From positions 4,767 through 68,766 of the forward strand of contig JBBCJM010000004.1 in the NCBI GenBank assembly GCA_037190175.1: 64,000 nt of DNA, in the 5' to 3' direction. The first letter of the stretch is position 1; the number at the start of each line of letters is the position of its first letter. The translations under genes and the position numbers were made by a program. The notes under the pieces are model-generated. The model worked only from the letters and a program-made list of their open reading frames with translations. It ran no database searches and was not told the DNA's origin. Positions 1 through 8,816 of the stretch are shown here, piece by piece. This stretch comes from JBBCJM01 sp037190175. GTDB taxonomy: Bacteria > Pseudomonadota > Alphaproteobacteria > Rhodobacterales > Rhodobacteraceae.

Positions 1-4
1 GATG

Positions 5-826
5 CTACGCCCGCCCCGCCGCGCGCAGCACCGCCAGCGTGGCGGCGCGGGCGATCTCGGCCCGGCCCTGCGCGTCGATCCGGCCGGCCAGCGAACGGGT
101 GGGCACCTCGACGCTGATCGTCACGCCCTCGGGGATGGCGCGGGCCAGCCCGATCAGGTCGATGCCGCCGAAGCCGGGGAACATCCGCTCGCCCCGGGCG
201 ATGGCGATCAGCGCCGCGTCCGAGGGGTCGTAGGGCACCGGGCCGTCGCAGATCTGCACATAATTCACCATGGCAGGCGGCAGAGCGGCGATCTGGTCGA
301 GCGTGGTGGTGGAACGGTCGACGTGCAGCGCATCGACCAGCACCCCGCCGTTCGGCCGCCCGGCGTCCCGCACCACCCGCAGCGCCGCGGTCAGGTCGGG
401 CACCGCGGTCCAGGGCATGAACTCCAGATCCGCGGTCAGCCGGCGGGGGGCGGCCATGTCGCAGAAGCGGGCGAAGCTTTCGGTCAGCCGGGCCGGCTCG
501 GGGTCGTCGCCGGCCACCAGCACATGCCGCGCCTCCAGCGCCGCGCAGCGGTCGCAGAAACGGTCGAAGAGCGGCCAGTCGTTCTCGGGCTTCAGCCGGA
601 CGATCTCCACGTCGCCCACGGTGACCCCGGTGTCGGCCAAGGCCGCCCGCACCTCGGCCAGCACCCGGTCGTCGGTCAGCAGCGGATAGTCGGCCTCGCC
701 CCCCGCCGGCAGGATGCGCAGGCCGACCATCCGGTAGCCGGTGGCCGCGGCGATGCGCACGGCCTCGACCGGGCCGACATCGAAGGTGGTGAGGAAGGCG
801 AGGGAAAGCGGATGGGTCATGGTCAT
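5..826 (-). CDS. Sugar phosphate isomerase/epimerase-like TIM barrel (possible dehydroshikimate dehydratase)
   Basis: 273-aa protein of the xylose-isomerase-like TIM-barrel family (PF01261 type). The expected divalent-metal ligands can be placed: Glu135 in EFMPW, Asp165 and His168 in VDALHVD, Gln191 in VQICDG and Glu240 in VEVPTRS. The family includes sugar epimerases, inosose dehydratases and 3-dehydroshikimate dehydratases (AsbF/QuiC). With a shikimate-dehydrogenase-like gene nearby a dehydroshikimate dehydratase role is possible but not shown. The ATG at 826 overlaps the upstream stop as ATGA, which decides the start over longer frames. It is the last gene of a five-gene leftward operon, and the stop lies at the window edge. 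Confidence 0.85.
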   Translation of the reverse strand: MTMTHPLSLAFLTTFDVGPVEAVRIAAATGYRMVGLRILPAGGEADYPLLTDDRVLAEVRAALADTGVTVGDVEIVRLKPENDWPLFDRFCDRCAALEARHVLVAGDDPEPARLTESFARFCDMAAPRRLTADLEFMPWTAVPDLTAALRVVRDAGRPNGGVLVDALHVDRSTTTLDQIAALPPAMVNYVQICDGPVPYDPSDAALIAIARGERMFPGFGGIDLIGLARAIPEGVTISVEVPTRSLAGRIDAQGRAEIARAATLAVLRAAGRA

Positions 827-1434
827 TTCAGCGGCGAGAAGGGCAGCGGCAGGGCGATCTGGCTGGTCATGTCCGGGGTCAGCCAGTCCGGCCCGCCCTT
901 GGGGGGCCACTTGCCATCGGCCACCGACTTCGCCCGCGCCTCCGCCCGGGCGGCGAGGCTGGCATAGGGCCAGATCTGCGTCAGCCGCGGCGCACCGTCC
1001 AGCCCGTACATCGCCACGGTCAGCCTGGAATACTCCTCCCGCCCGGGCACGGCATTGCGCCATTTCTCGGCGGTAGGGGCCAGCCCGTTCAGCCGGGCGC
1101 AATAGGTGCGGAACTCGTAGACCGGGCCGAAGGTCCCCGGCTCCACCGGCGGCAGGAAGTCCAGCGCGCGGTAGCTCTCCATGCTCAGCCCCGCCAGATG
1201 CTCGACGCAGCCGAAGGGGTTGTCGGAGAGCAGGGCGCGCTCCCGCTCGGCCATCAGGGTCTCAATACTGTCGAAGGCGCGCAGCAGGAACACCCGGTTC
1301 AGCGTACCGATGTCGGTGCCCCAGGCGCCGCAGAGCCGGCCCCGGCCCTCCGCCACCCATCGCTCGATCCCCGGGCCGGCCTTGCCCGCGCCGAAGATCA
1401 CCGTGTCGAGGGTGGCGAGTTCGTAAAGGCTCAT
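823..1434 (-). CDS. NIPSNAP family protein
   Basis: 203-aa protein built of two repeated ferredoxin-like halves. Residues 1-100 begin with a YELATLDTVIFGAGKA-type strand and residues 105-200 begin with YEFRTYCARLNGL, the usual NIPSNAP layout. Such proteins sit in many bacterial catabolic operons, where the small alpha-beta barrel is thought to bind or protect reactive intermediates; no reaction is established. It overlaps by ATGA at both ends, with the flavoprotein upstream and the isomerase-like gene downstream, so all are translated from one message. Its substrate is unknown. Confidence 0.8.
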   Translation of the reverse strand: MSLYELATLDTVIFGAGKAGPGIERWVAEGRGRLCGAWGTDIGTLNRVFLLRAFDSIETLMAERERALLSDNPFGCVEHLAGLSMESYRALDFLPPVEPGTFGPVYEFRTYCARLNGLAPTAEKWRNAVPGREEYSRLTVAMYGLDGAPRLTQIWPYASLAARAEARAKSVADGKWPPKGGPDWLTPDMTSQIALPLPFSPLK

Positions 1435-3152
1435 GCTGTCTCCTCCTGTTCCGTGTGGAGCCCGGTCACGGGCTGGCCGGCCAGAACGCGGCCGGCGATG
1501 TAGCCGAAGGTCATCCCGGGGCCGAGGGTGATCCCGCCCGAGGGGTAATGCCCGCCCATGACCGAGGCCATGTCGTTGCCCACCGCGAAAAGCCCGAGGA
1601 TCGGGGCGCCGCCGCCGTCCAGCACCCGCGCCGCGGGGTCGGTGACAAGGCCGGCGAAGGTGCCCAGGCTGCCGGGCTCGATCCGCACCGCGTAGAACGG
1701 CCCCCTGTCCAGCGGCGCCAGCGCGGGGTTGGGGCGGTGGTCGGGATCGCCCTGCACCCGGTTGTAGGGCGACCGGCCGCGGTGGAAGTCCGGGTCCTCG
1801 CCGCGGGCGGCGTGGCGGTTGAACCGGGCGATGGTCTCGGCCAGCGTGGCCTCGGGGATGTTGCAGGCCCGCGCGAGGTCGGCCAGCCGGCGGCCGCGCT
1901 TCAGGTAGCCGGACCGGATCGCGGGGCCCAGCGGGAAGGGGAAGGGCTTGGCCCAGCCCAGCCCCCAGCGCCTTTGCGCCCGGTGGTCGGCGATCAGCCA
2001 GCAGGTGGGGTGGCGGCCCGCAGGCGTGGCGGCCACCAGCGCCGCCATGAAGTCGTGATAGCTGTCGGCCTCGTTCCCGAACCGCCTGCCGGCGGGGGTG
2101 ACGGCGATGATCCCGGGCTTGGCGCGCTCCACCAGATGCGGGAAATGCGCGGTGGAGCCGTCGGGGCGGGGGACCAGCGAGACCGGCGCCATGGCGACGG
2201 CCGAGGCGAGGTCGCCGCTGACCGTGGCGCCCATGCCCTCGCCCAGCCGCAGCCCGTCGCCGGTGTTCGACGGCGGCGCGGCGGAGCGGTGGGCCTTGCC
2301 GCCCGCCTGGGGCGCCAGAGCCTCCAGCCGCGCGGGGTCATGCGGGAAGCCGCCAGTGGCCAGCACCACGCCGCGCGCCGCCTGCACCAGCACTTCGCCG
2401 TCCGGCGTGGCCAGCCGCGCCCCGGTCACCCGCCCGTCCTCCTGCACCAGCGCCATCGCCGGGGCGCTGTCGATCAGCCGCACCCCGCGGTCCAGCGCCG
2501 AGCGCATCAGCCGCGCCACCAAGGCGTTACCGTTGAAAAGCCGCGTCCCGCGGCCGTGGCGGGCCAGATCGCCCAGATGCCGGGCGATCCGGCCGGCGGC
2601 ATAGAGCGCCGAGCGCGGGCTGCGGCTGGCGCGGAAGAAATGCCCCATGTCGGCGCCGCTGCCGATCCCCATCCCCCACAGGCTGACCACATCCAGCGGC
2701 GGGCGCAGCTTGCGCGCCCAGTCCCCCAGCCCCCGCGCGTCATAGGGCATGGCCGAGACCGAACGCCCGCCCTCCAGCGCCCCGGGAGTGGCGTGGAAAT
2801 CGGGGATCCGGTTGCCGTCGATCCACTCCACCGCGGTATGGTCGCGGAAGAACCCCACCATCTCCGGCCCGTTGTCCAGGAACACCGCCAGCCGCGGATC
2901 GCCCGCGCGGTTGCCGAGTTCGCTGCGCAGATAGGCCATCGGGCCCTCCGCCGGCTCCTCGATCCCCGCCGCCCGGGCCAGCGGGTTGCGCGGGATCCAC
3001 AGCCACCCCCCGGACCAGGCCGAGGTGCCGCCGAACACGGGCTCCTTCTCGGCCACCACCACCGTGAGGCCGAAATGCGCCGCCGTGACCGCGCAGGCCA
3101 GCCCCGCGGCGCCCGAGCCGACCACCAGCACATCGCAGCCGATGCGCTCCAT
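1431..3152 (-). CDS. FAD-dependent oxidoreductase, 3-ketosteroid dehydrogenase/fumarate reductase type
   Basis: 573-aa flavoprotein. The N-terminal dinucleotide-binding site GSGAAGLACA is at residues 12-21 and is followed by the EKEPVFGGTSAWSGG segment typical of KstD-like enzymes. A GNEADSYHDF motif supplies the family's central tyrosine. The C-terminal VMGGHYPSGG segment near residue 535 corresponds to the catalytic Tyr/Gly loop of 3-ketosteroid delta1-dehydrogenase, with Ser in place of the usual Gly after Pro. The family removes two hydrogens next to a ring ketone, passing them to FAD. It is the first of three paralogues in this window. Flanking IclR and NIPSNAP genes place it in a catabolic operon; a steroid substrate is not implied. 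Confidence 0.88.
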   Translation of the reverse strand: MERIGCDVLVVGSGAAGLACAVTAAHFGLTVVVAEKEPVFGGTSAWSGGWLWIPRNPLARAAGIEEPAEGPMAYLRSELGNRAGDPRLAVFLDNGPEMVGFFRDHTAVEWIDGNRIPDFHATPGALEGGRSVSAMPYDARGLGDWARKLRPPLDVVSLWGMGIGSGADMGHFFRASRSPRSALYAAGRIARHLGDLARHGRGTRLFNGNALVARLMRSALDRGVRLIDSAPAMALVQEDGRVTGARLATPDGEVLVQAARGVVLATGGFPHDPARLEALAPQAGGKAHRSAAPPSNTGDGLRLGEGMGATVSGDLASAVAMAPVSLVPRPDGSTAHFPHLVERAKPGIIAVTPAGRRFGNEADSYHDFMAALVAATPAGRHPTCWLIADHRAQRRWGLGWAKPFPFPLGPAIRSGYLKRGRRLADLARACNIPEATLAETIARFNRHAARGEDPDFHRGRSPYNRVQGDPDHRPNPALAPLDRGPFYAVRIEPGSLGTFAGLVTDPAARVLDGGGAPILGLFAVGNDMASVMGGHYPSGGITLGPGMTFGYIAGRVLAGQPVTGLHTEQEETA

Positions 3153-3153
3153 C

Positions 3154-3978
3154 TCAGGCGGTCCGCCGGCCGGGCTCCAGCGCCCGCACCTGCGCCTGGA
3201 AATAGTGCGAGCCCGCCGCGGCCTCGCCCAGTTCCACCGCCGCTGCCTGCAACCGAGGGGCCAGTTCCGCCATCCGCTCGGCCGTCATCCGCACCGCGGG
3301 GCCGGCGATCGACAGACACCCCAGCACCGGGCCGGTGCCGTGATGGCGCACCGGCACCGCCATGGCCGCCATCCCGGCGATATAGCTGTCGACCGCCGTG
3401 GCATAGCCGCGGGCGCGGGCCTCGGCGAGGTGGTCCAGAAGCAGGCTCAGGCTGCGCGGCGCGTTGGGCCCCGCGCCCTCGGCCTGCCGGATCAGGCCCT
3501 GCGCGGCAACCCGGGCCAGCGCCTCGTCGTCGGTCATGGTGGACAGCCAGGCCTTGCCGCCCGAGGAACTGGCCAGGTGCACGATCACCCCCTGCTCCTG
3601 CCCCGGGTCGTAGCGCAGCCCGCGCGTGGCCCCCTGCGCCACCGCCACCCAGATCAGCCGGTCGCCGTCCACCACGGACAGGCGGATGAGCTCGCCCGAA
3701 TCCGCCGCCAGCCGGTCCAGCACCGGCTGCGCCACGTCGGTGATCCCGGCGCGGCCGAGGAAGCCGAGGCCCATGGCCGGCAGCTTGATGGTCAGCGCAT
3801 AGTCGCCCTGCGCCTGCACCTGCCGCACGTAGCCCAGCCGGCCGAGTTCCTGCAGCGTGCGATGCACGCCGCTGGCCGGCTGGTCGGTCGCCGCGGCGAT
3901 GGCGGAAACCGGCAGGCCCGCCGGATGGTCGACCAGCAGTTCCACGATGGCCAGCGATTTTTCCAGGACGCCGCTCAT
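3154..3978 (-). CDS. IclR family transcriptional regulator
   Basis: 274-aa IclR-type regulator. An N-terminal winged HTH (about residues 5-65, with a GVHRTLQELGRLGYV recognition helix and wing) is joined to a GAF-like effector domain (about 80-255). The ATG at 3978 overlaps the stop of the oxidoreductase gene as ATGA, fixing the start. It lies inside the operon it probably controls and only about 1 kb from the divergent promoter at 5058-5198. IclR proteins usually bind inverted or repeated half-sites close to the promoter and respond to a small catabolic acid. Candidate sites here are the bipartite motifs at 5109-5133, 7774-7801 and 18062-18089. Confidence 0.92.
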   Translation of the reverse strand: MSGVLEKSLAIVELLVDHPAGLPVSAIAAATDQPASGVHRTLQELGRLGYVRQVQAQGDYALTIKLPAMGLGFLGRAGITDVAQPVLDRLAADSGELIRLSVVDGDRLIWVAVAQGATRGLRYDPGQEQGVIVHLASSSGGKAWLSTMTDDEALARVAAQGLIRQAEGAGPNAPRSLSLLLDHLAEARARGYATAVDSYIAGMAAMAVPVRHHGTGPVLGCLSIAGPAVRMTAERMAELAPRLQAAAVELGEAAAGSHYFQAQVRALEPGRRTA

Positions 3979-5057
3979 GCCCGGCCTCCGCTGAACGCCG
4001 TTCCAAGCGAGGAGAGATCCACCTGCACCGCCCGCCCGCTGGCCGCCGCGCCGCGGATCGCGTCCAGCACGATCAGGTTCGCGGTGGCGTCGCGGGCCGA
4101 GACGCGGGGCGCGCCGCCCTCGCGGATCAGGCCGGCGAAGTGCAGGAGCTGCGCCTCGTAGGGGTCGCCCGGGGACACCGGCAGCGCCGCGCCGCTCAGG
4201 GGCCGGGTCCAGTCGGGCTCGCCCTCGGGCTGCCACAGCATGAGGTCGGGCAGGGACAGCCCGCCGCGGCTACCGGCATAGTGATGGGCGCTGACCGGAT
4301 GGGCGGGAAAGCGCGCGAGGTTCTCGCCCGAGGTCAGGTCCCAGGCCCAGGGGCCCACCGCGGCATCGGAGATGCAGAGGGTGGCCAGGCCCCCGCCGGC
4401 GAAGGTCAGGCAGACCGCCGCGGTATCCTCCACCTCGAACCCCCGGCGGGCGTGGCTGGCGATGGCCTGCACGCCGGCGATCTCGCCGAAGAAATGGCGC
4501 AAAAGGTCGATCTCGTGCACCAGGTTGATCAGCAGCGGCCCGCCCGCGCCCGGGGTCCTGCGCCATGCGGCGTTGAAATAGGCGGGGTCCTTGGCCAGCG
4601 CGCAGGTGACGGTGGCCATGACCAGATCGCCGATCCGTCCGGCCTGGATCGCTTCCCAGGCCGTGCGCACGATGGGGTTGTGGCGGCGGTGGTGGCCGAC
4701 CAGCAGCGGCACCCCGGTTGCGTCCGCCACCGCGATCAGGTCCAGCGCCGCGGCCAGGCTTTCCGCCACCGGCTTTTCCAGCAGCACCGGCAGCCCGGCC
4801 CGCAACAGCGCCGCGGTGACCGGCAGGTGCGTCTCGTTCGGCGTGGCCACGATGGCCGCCCGCGCCAGCCCCGAATCGATCAGCGCGGCGGTATCGGGCA
4901 GGCAGGGCACGCCCAGCCGGGCGGCGAGGTCCGCCCCCGCCGGCGAGGGTTCCACCAGCGCGGCCAGCCGCAGCCCGGGCGTGCGCGCCAGCGTGCCGAT
5001 ATGCGTGCGCCCGATGACGCCCGCGCCGATCACCGCGATGTCGATGGGTTCGCCCAC
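3975..5057 (-). CDS. Gfo/Idh/MocA family NAD(P)-dependent oxidoreductase
   Basis: 360-aa dehydrogenase. An N-terminal Rossmann fold (VIGAGVIGRTH, about residues 8-18) and the EKP motif in LLEKPVAESLA identify the Gfo/Idh/MocA family, whose members oxidise hydroxyls of sugars, cyclitols and related polyols. HHRRHNPIV follows in the usual place. A GTG start at 5057 is preferred because a purine-rich GGGGGAGAGG lies just upstream; an ATG at 5078 would add seven residues without a ribosome binding site. It is the first gene of the leftward operon and diverges from the flavoprotein at 5199. The substrate is unknown; a cyclitol or cyclohexane-carboxylate would suit the neighbours. Confidence 0.88.
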   Translation of the reverse strand: MGEPIDIAVIGAGVIGRTHIGTLARTPGLRLAALVEPSPAGADLAARLGVPCLPDTAALIDSGLARAAIVATPNETHLPVTAALLRAGLPVLLEKPVAESLAAALDLIAVADATGVPLLVGHHRRHNPIVRTAWEAIQAGRIGDLVMATVTCALAKDPAYFNAAWRRTPGAGGPLLINLVHEIDLLRHFFGEIAGVQAIASHARRGFEVEDTAAVCLTFAGGGLATLCISDAAVGPWAWDLTSGENLARFPAHPVSAHHYAGSRGGLSLPDLMLWQPEGEPDWTRPLSGAALPVSPGDPYEAQLLHFAGLIREGGAPRVSARDATANLIVLDAIRGAAASGRAVQVDLSSLGTAFSGGRA

Positions 5058-5108
5058 GGCCCCTCTCCCCCTGCGCATTCCGGCCCAGTGATAGCAGAGC
5101 CGCCACCG

Positions 5109-5143
5109 AATGGAAGAAGATTTAATTGTTGAATGCCGTTCCA
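5109..5143. promoter_or_regulatory. Candidate operator in divergent promoter region
   Basis: This is an unusually AT-rich block in the 141-bp region between divergent operons. TGGAA (5111-5115) and TTCCA (5139-5143) form an inverted pair. On the minus strand TTCAACA-N11-TTCCATT (5133-5109) resembles the motif TCCAACA-N13-GTCCATT found upstream of two other operons in this window, matching 6 of 7 bases in each half but with a spacer two bases shorter. It may be the site of the adjacent IclR regulator; this is an inference. Confidence 0.4.
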
Positions 5144-5198
5144 GTTTACTGCATCAACGCACCACGGGCAAGGGGAGCGCCCGGGAATCGGGGGGTTC

Positions 5199-6917
5199 AT
5201 GCACCGCAGGCTGGCCGAGGTCGGGGACGGTTACGATGTGGTCGTGCTGGGCGCGGGCTCGGGCGGCATGTCGGCCGCGGTCTTCGCCGCGCTGGAAGGC
5301 GCCCGGGTGCTGCTGGTGGAGCGTACCGAATACCTGGGCGGCACCTCGGCCTGGTCCGCCGCCACCACCTGGATCCCGCTGACCCGCCATTCCCGCGCCA
5401 TCGGGGCCGAGGATTCGTTCGAGAAGGTCTCGGGCTTCCTCGACCGCGCGGTGGGCAACCGCAGCCCCAAGGCCCTGCGCGACGCCTTCCTGGCCGCCGG
5501 GCCGGGGGTGATCGACACGCTGGAGGAGCGGACGGAGGTCAAGTTCCGCCCCCGGCCGTTCCATCCCGACTACCTGTCGGAGCTGGAGGGCGCCACCAGC
5601 TTCGGCCGCGCGCTGGAGCCGCTGCCGTTCCAGGCCGCCGGGCTGGGCCGCGACCTGGCGCTGATCCGCCCGCCGATCCCCGAGTTCACCATCCTGGGCG
5701 GCATGATGGTCGACCGCGACGACATCCCCCATCTGATGAAGATCGGCAAGTCGCTGAAATCCACCGCCTATTCGGCGCGGATCATCGGGAAATACTGGCT
5801 GGGGAAGGTCCGCCACGGGCGCGACACCCGGCTGCTGATGGGCAATGCGCTGATCGGGCGGATGCTGGCGGCGGCCAACCAGCTGGGGGTTGATATCCTG
5901 ACGCGGACCGAGACGCTGGCGTTTTCCTCGGGCCCCGAGGGGGTAACCGGCGTCACGCTGCGGCAGGACGGCACCGAGCGGACCATCGCGGTGGCCGGCG
6001 GCGTGGTGCTGGCCTCGGGCGGCTTCGCCCGGCATCCCAAGCTGCGGGCCGAGATGCTGCCGCAGCCGGTGCCCGAGCACAGCCCCTCGGCCCCCGGCCA
6101 TACGGGCGCGCTGCACGACCTGGCCTTCGCGCTCGGCGCCCACCACAACGACACCGCGGCGCAGCCCTGCTTCTGGGCGCCCTGCTCGCACCGCCGCCGG
6201 GCGGACGGCTCGATGGCGGTGTTCCCGCATTTCGTCTTCGACCGCTCCAAGCCCGGGATCATCTCGGTCGGCCGCGACGGGCGGCGGTTCGTGAACGAAT
6301 CGACCAGCTATCACCTGTTCGGCGCGGCGCAGTTCGCCACCGGGCAGATCCCGGCCTTCCTGATCGCCGACGCCCGGGCGCTGGCCAAGTACGGGATGGG
6401 GATGATCCGGCCGGGCGGGCAGAACATCCGGCCGTTCCTGGCCGACGGCTACCTGACCGAAGGCAGGACGCCGGAGGAACTGGCGGGCAGGCTGGGGATC
6501 GACGCCGAGGGGCTGAAGGACAGCATCGCGCGGATGAACCGCTATGCGGAAGCCGGGGTGGACGCGGATTTCGCCCGCGGCACCACGGTCTACGAACGCG
6601 CGAACGGCGACCCGGAGCATGGGCCGAACCCGACGCTGGGGCGGCTGGACACCGCACCCTTCTATGCGGTGAAGCTGTGGCCGGGCGACATCGGCTCGGC
6701 CATGGGGCTGGCGGGGGACGAGCACGCCCGGCTGATCCGGCGCGACGGGACGGCCATCGGCGGGCTCTACGCCTGCGGCAACGACCTGGCCTCGATCATG
6801 GGCGGGGTCTATCCCGGGCCGGGGATCACCGTGGGGCCGGCCATCGTCTTCGGCGCCATCGCCGCCCGCCACGCCGCGGCCCGCGCCGCTGCCGCGCGCA
6901 AGGGGCAGGCGGCATGA
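5199..6917 (+). CDS. FAD-dependent oxidoreductase, 3-ketosteroid dehydrogenase/fumarate reductase type
   Basis: 572-aa flavoprotein paralogous to those at 1431-3152 and 16342-18009. It shows the FAD site LGAGSGGMSAA near residue 14, the ERTEYLGGTSAWSAATTW segment, RFVNESTSYHLFGA with the central tyrosine, and a C-terminal IMGGVYPGPGITVGP loop (Tyr about 538) matching the catalytic loop of KstD. The ATG at 5199, preceded by a GGGGGG tract, is preferred over an upstream ATG at 5133 because homology begins just after it. The next gene overlaps by ATGA. It is expected to desaturate a ring next to a carbonyl; the true substrate cannot be read from sequence. Confidence 0.87.
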   Translation: MHRRLAEVGDGYDVVVLGAGSGGMSAAVFAALEGARVLLVERTEYLGGTSAWSAATTWIPLTRHSRAIGAEDSFEKVSGFLDRAVGNRSPKALRDAFLAAGPGVIDTLEERTEVKFRPRPFHPDYLSELEGATSFGRALEPLPFQAAGLGRDLALIRPPIPEFTILGGMMVDRDDIPHLMKIGKSLKSTAYSARIIGKYWLGKVRHGRDTRLLMGNALIGRMLAAANQLGVDILTRTETLAFSSGPEGVTGVTLRQDGTERTIAVAGGVVLASGGFARHPKLRAEMLPQPVPEHSPSAPGHTGALHDLAFALGAHHNDTAAQPCFWAPCSHRRRADGSMAVFPHFVFDRSKPGIISVGRDGRRFVNESTSYHLFGAAQFATGQIPAFLIADARALAKYGMGMIRPGGQNIRPFLADGYLTEGRTPEELAGRLGIDAEGLKDSIARMNRYAEAGVDADFARGTTVYERANGDPEHGPNPTLGRLDTAPFYAVKLWPGDIGSAMGLAGDEHARLIRRDGTAIGGLYACGNDLASIMGGVYPGPGITVGPAIVFGAIAARHAAARAAAARKGQAA

Positions 6918-7774
6918 GCCGGATCCTGGTCACCGGCGGGGCGGGCTTCGTGGGCCTGCGCGCGGTCGCCGCGCTGCGGGCCGTGGGGCATTCCGTGAGG
7001 GTGTTCGACCTGCGCCCCGGGCCGGGGGTGGAGGTGGCGGGCGACATCACCGACACCGCGGCGGTGGCCCGGGCGGCGGAGGGCTGCGACGGGATCGTGC
7101 ATCTGGCGGGCCTGATGACGGTGGACTGCGCCCGCGATCCGCTGCTGGGCGCGCGGGTGAACCTGCTGGGCAGCCTGAAGGTGTTCGAGGCGGCCAGGGC
7201 CCGACGGCTGCCGGTGGCGTATCTCAGCACCGCCGGCGTGTTCGGGCCGGAGAGCGCGGAGCATCCCCGCCCGATGACCATCTACGGCACCACCAAGCTG
7301 GCGGTCGAGGGCGCGGCGCGGGCCTATGCGCTGGACCACGGCGTGCCCAGCCTCGGCCTGCGGCCCTATATCGTCTATGGGCCGGGGATCAGTTCCGGCA
7401 TCGCCGCCGGCCCCTCCATCGCGCTGGCGGCCGCGGTGCGGCGCGAGCCTGCCACCATCCGCTTCTCGGGCCGCGTGGGCTTCGTGCATGTCGATGACGT
7501 GGCGCGCCTGCTGGCCGCGGCGATGAGCGTGCCTCTGGAGGGCGCCACCGCGCTGACCATGGCCGGCGACACCGCCGAGATGACCGCCTTCACCGCCGAG
7601 CTTGCCCGGCAATCCGGCTGGGACGGGATCGCCATCGAGGGCCCGCCGCTGCGCATCCCGGCCGACCTCGCCTCGGACCCCGTGCCCCCGGCGCTGGGGG
7701 CCCATCCGGTGACGAAGGTCGCCGAGGGCATCGCCCGGTCGCTGGCCGAGCTGAGGGCGGCGCATGGGCAATAG
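6914..7774 (+). CDS. NAD-dependent epimerase/dehydratase family protein (extended SDR)
   Basis: 286-aa extended short-chain dehydrogenase. The nucleotide-binding GGAGFVG is at residues 8-14, an aspartate ends strand 2 (FDLRPG), and the catalytic YGTTK (YxxxK) lies near residue 119, followed by LRPYIVYGPG. It is short for the class (often about 310 aa). It starts with an ATGA overlap after the flavoprotein, so the two are co-translated. It may act on the hydroxyl or ketone produced or used by the flavoenzyme. Its stop codon touches the bipartite motif at 7774-7801. Confidence 0.85.
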   Translation: MSRILVTGGAGFVGLRAVAALRAVGHSVRVFDLRPGPGVEVAGDITDTAAVARAAEGCDGIVHLAGLMTVDCARDPLLGARVNLLGSLKVFEAARARRLPVAYLSTAGVFGPESAEHPRPMTIYGTTKLAVEGAARAYALDHGVPSLGLRPYIVYGPGISSGIAAGPSIALAAAVRREPATIRFSGRVGFVHVDDVARLLAAAMSVPLEGATALTMAGDTAEMTAFTAELARQSGWDGIAIEGPPLRIPADLASDPVPPALGAHPVTKVAEGIARSLAELRAAHGQ

Positions 7775-7801
7775 TCCAACACATCGCCCCCATCGTCCAT
7801 T
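7774..7801 (+). promoter_or_regulatory. Bipartite operator-like motif, copy 1 (GTCCAACA-N12-CGTCCATT)
   Basis: GTCCAACA (7774-7781) and CGTCCATT (7794-7801) are separated by 12 bases, 79-106 bp upstream of the shikimate-dehydrogenase-like gene. The same two 8-mers with the same 12-base spacer occur on the minus strand at 18089-18062, upstream of the flavoprotein/SDR operon, while the spacer sequences differ. Exact conservation of the arms and spacing but not of the spacer suggests a protein-binding site shared by two promoters. Confidence 0.6.
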
Positions 7802-7879
7802 TCCTGCGGCGGGGGGCCGTGGTCTTGTCGATGAAGGGCGCAGGCGGGCCGCAGATCCGTCGCGCGGGGAGGGGAACGG

Positions 7880-8692
7880 ATGACGCAGCCGCTGCGGATC
7901 GACGGCGAGACCCGGGTGTTTCCCATCCTGGGCCACCCCATCGGGCAGGTGAAATCCCCCGCCTCGCTTAGCGCGATCATGGCCGGGGCCGGGTTCAACG
8001 GCCTGGTGGTGCCGGTGGACATCCGCCCGGCCGACCTGCAAGGCTGGCTGGCGACCGCGGGGGCGATGCTGAACGTGGGCGGCATCATCGTGACGGTGCC
8101 GCACAAGGCCGCCTGCCTTTCCTTCTGCACCCGGGTGTCGGACCGGGCGCGCGCCTCGGGCGCGGTCAACATCATGGTGCGCGAGGGCGACGACTGGCTG
8201 GGCGACGCCACTGATGGGCACGGCTACCTGGACGGGATCGCGGCCGAGGGCTTCGACGTGGCGGGCAAGCCGGCGCTGCTGGTGGGCACCGGCGGCGCGG
8301 GCTCGGCCATCGCCTACGAGATCCTGGCGCGCGGCGCCTCGGACCTGGCGCTGCACGACATCGACACCGCCCGGCGCGACGGCCTGATCGCCCGGCTGAA
8401 CGCGGCCTTCCCCGGCAGGGCGCGGGTGGGCGGCACCGACCCGCGGGGCTTCGCGCTGGTGGCCAATGCCACGCCGCTGGGGATGCGCGAAGGCGATCCG
8501 CTGCCGGTGCAGGTGGAGCAGCTGACCCCCGACCAGTTCGTGGCCGATGTGGTGACCCGCCCCGCCATCCCGCCGCTGATCGCCGCGGCGCGGGCGAAGG
8601 GGTGCGGCACCATGCCGGGTTCGGGAATGTTCGACGCGCAGGCGGCGCTGCTGGCCGACCTGCTGATGGGCCGGCGCAGGATCGTCGCATGA
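7880..8692 (+). CDS. Shikimate dehydrogenase-like protein (AroE/YdiB/quinate dehydrogenase family)
   Basis: 270-aa AroE-fold oxidoreductase. The catalytic pair can be placed as Lys76 (VTVPHK) and Asp112 (DATDGHGY), with Asn97 in SGAVNIM and the nucleotide-binding loop GTGGAGSA near residue 142. The N-terminal substrate motif is altered: VKSPASLS replaces the usual SKSP or SLSP form, so the first substrate-binding serine is a valine. This suggests a catabolic quinate/shikimate-like or other hydroxy-acid substrate rather than the housekeeping biosynthetic step. It has its own promoter region with the bipartite motif and is followed by an ABC transporter that may import its substrate. Confidence 0.82.
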   Translation: MTQPLRIDGETRVFPILGHPIGQVKSPASLSAIMAGAGFNGLVVPVDIRPADLQGWLATAGAMLNVGGIIVTVPHKAACLSFCTRVSDRARASGAVNIMVREGDDWLGDATDGHGYLDGIAAEGFDVAGKPALLVGTGGAGSAIAYEILARGASDLALHDIDTARRDGLIARLNAAFPGRARVGGTDPRGFALVANATPLGMREGDPLPVQVEQLTPDQFVADVVTRPAIPPLIAAARAKGCGTMPGSGMFDAQAALLADLLMGRRRIVA

Positions 8693-8816
8693 TTAACCCC
8701 ATGTTACGGCCCCAGCCCACTCGGTACTCGCCTGCACGGGGCTTTTGCGGCATGGTCCGCAGAGACGGCCTTGGGGAGAGGCCCGTCCCCGGCATGGCGC
8801 AGAAGACGCGAGACGT

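Noticed and set aside
1455..3689. 744-codon open frame on the plus strand across the flavoprotein and IclR genes
   Set aside because: It is antisense to clear families, its translation is low-complexity Arg/Pro/Gly-rich, and it arises from GC-rich third positions.
3975..5078. ATG at 5078 as start of the Gfo/Idh/MocA gene
   Set aside because: No ribosome binding site; the GTG at 5057 has one at proper spacing and homology starts right after it.
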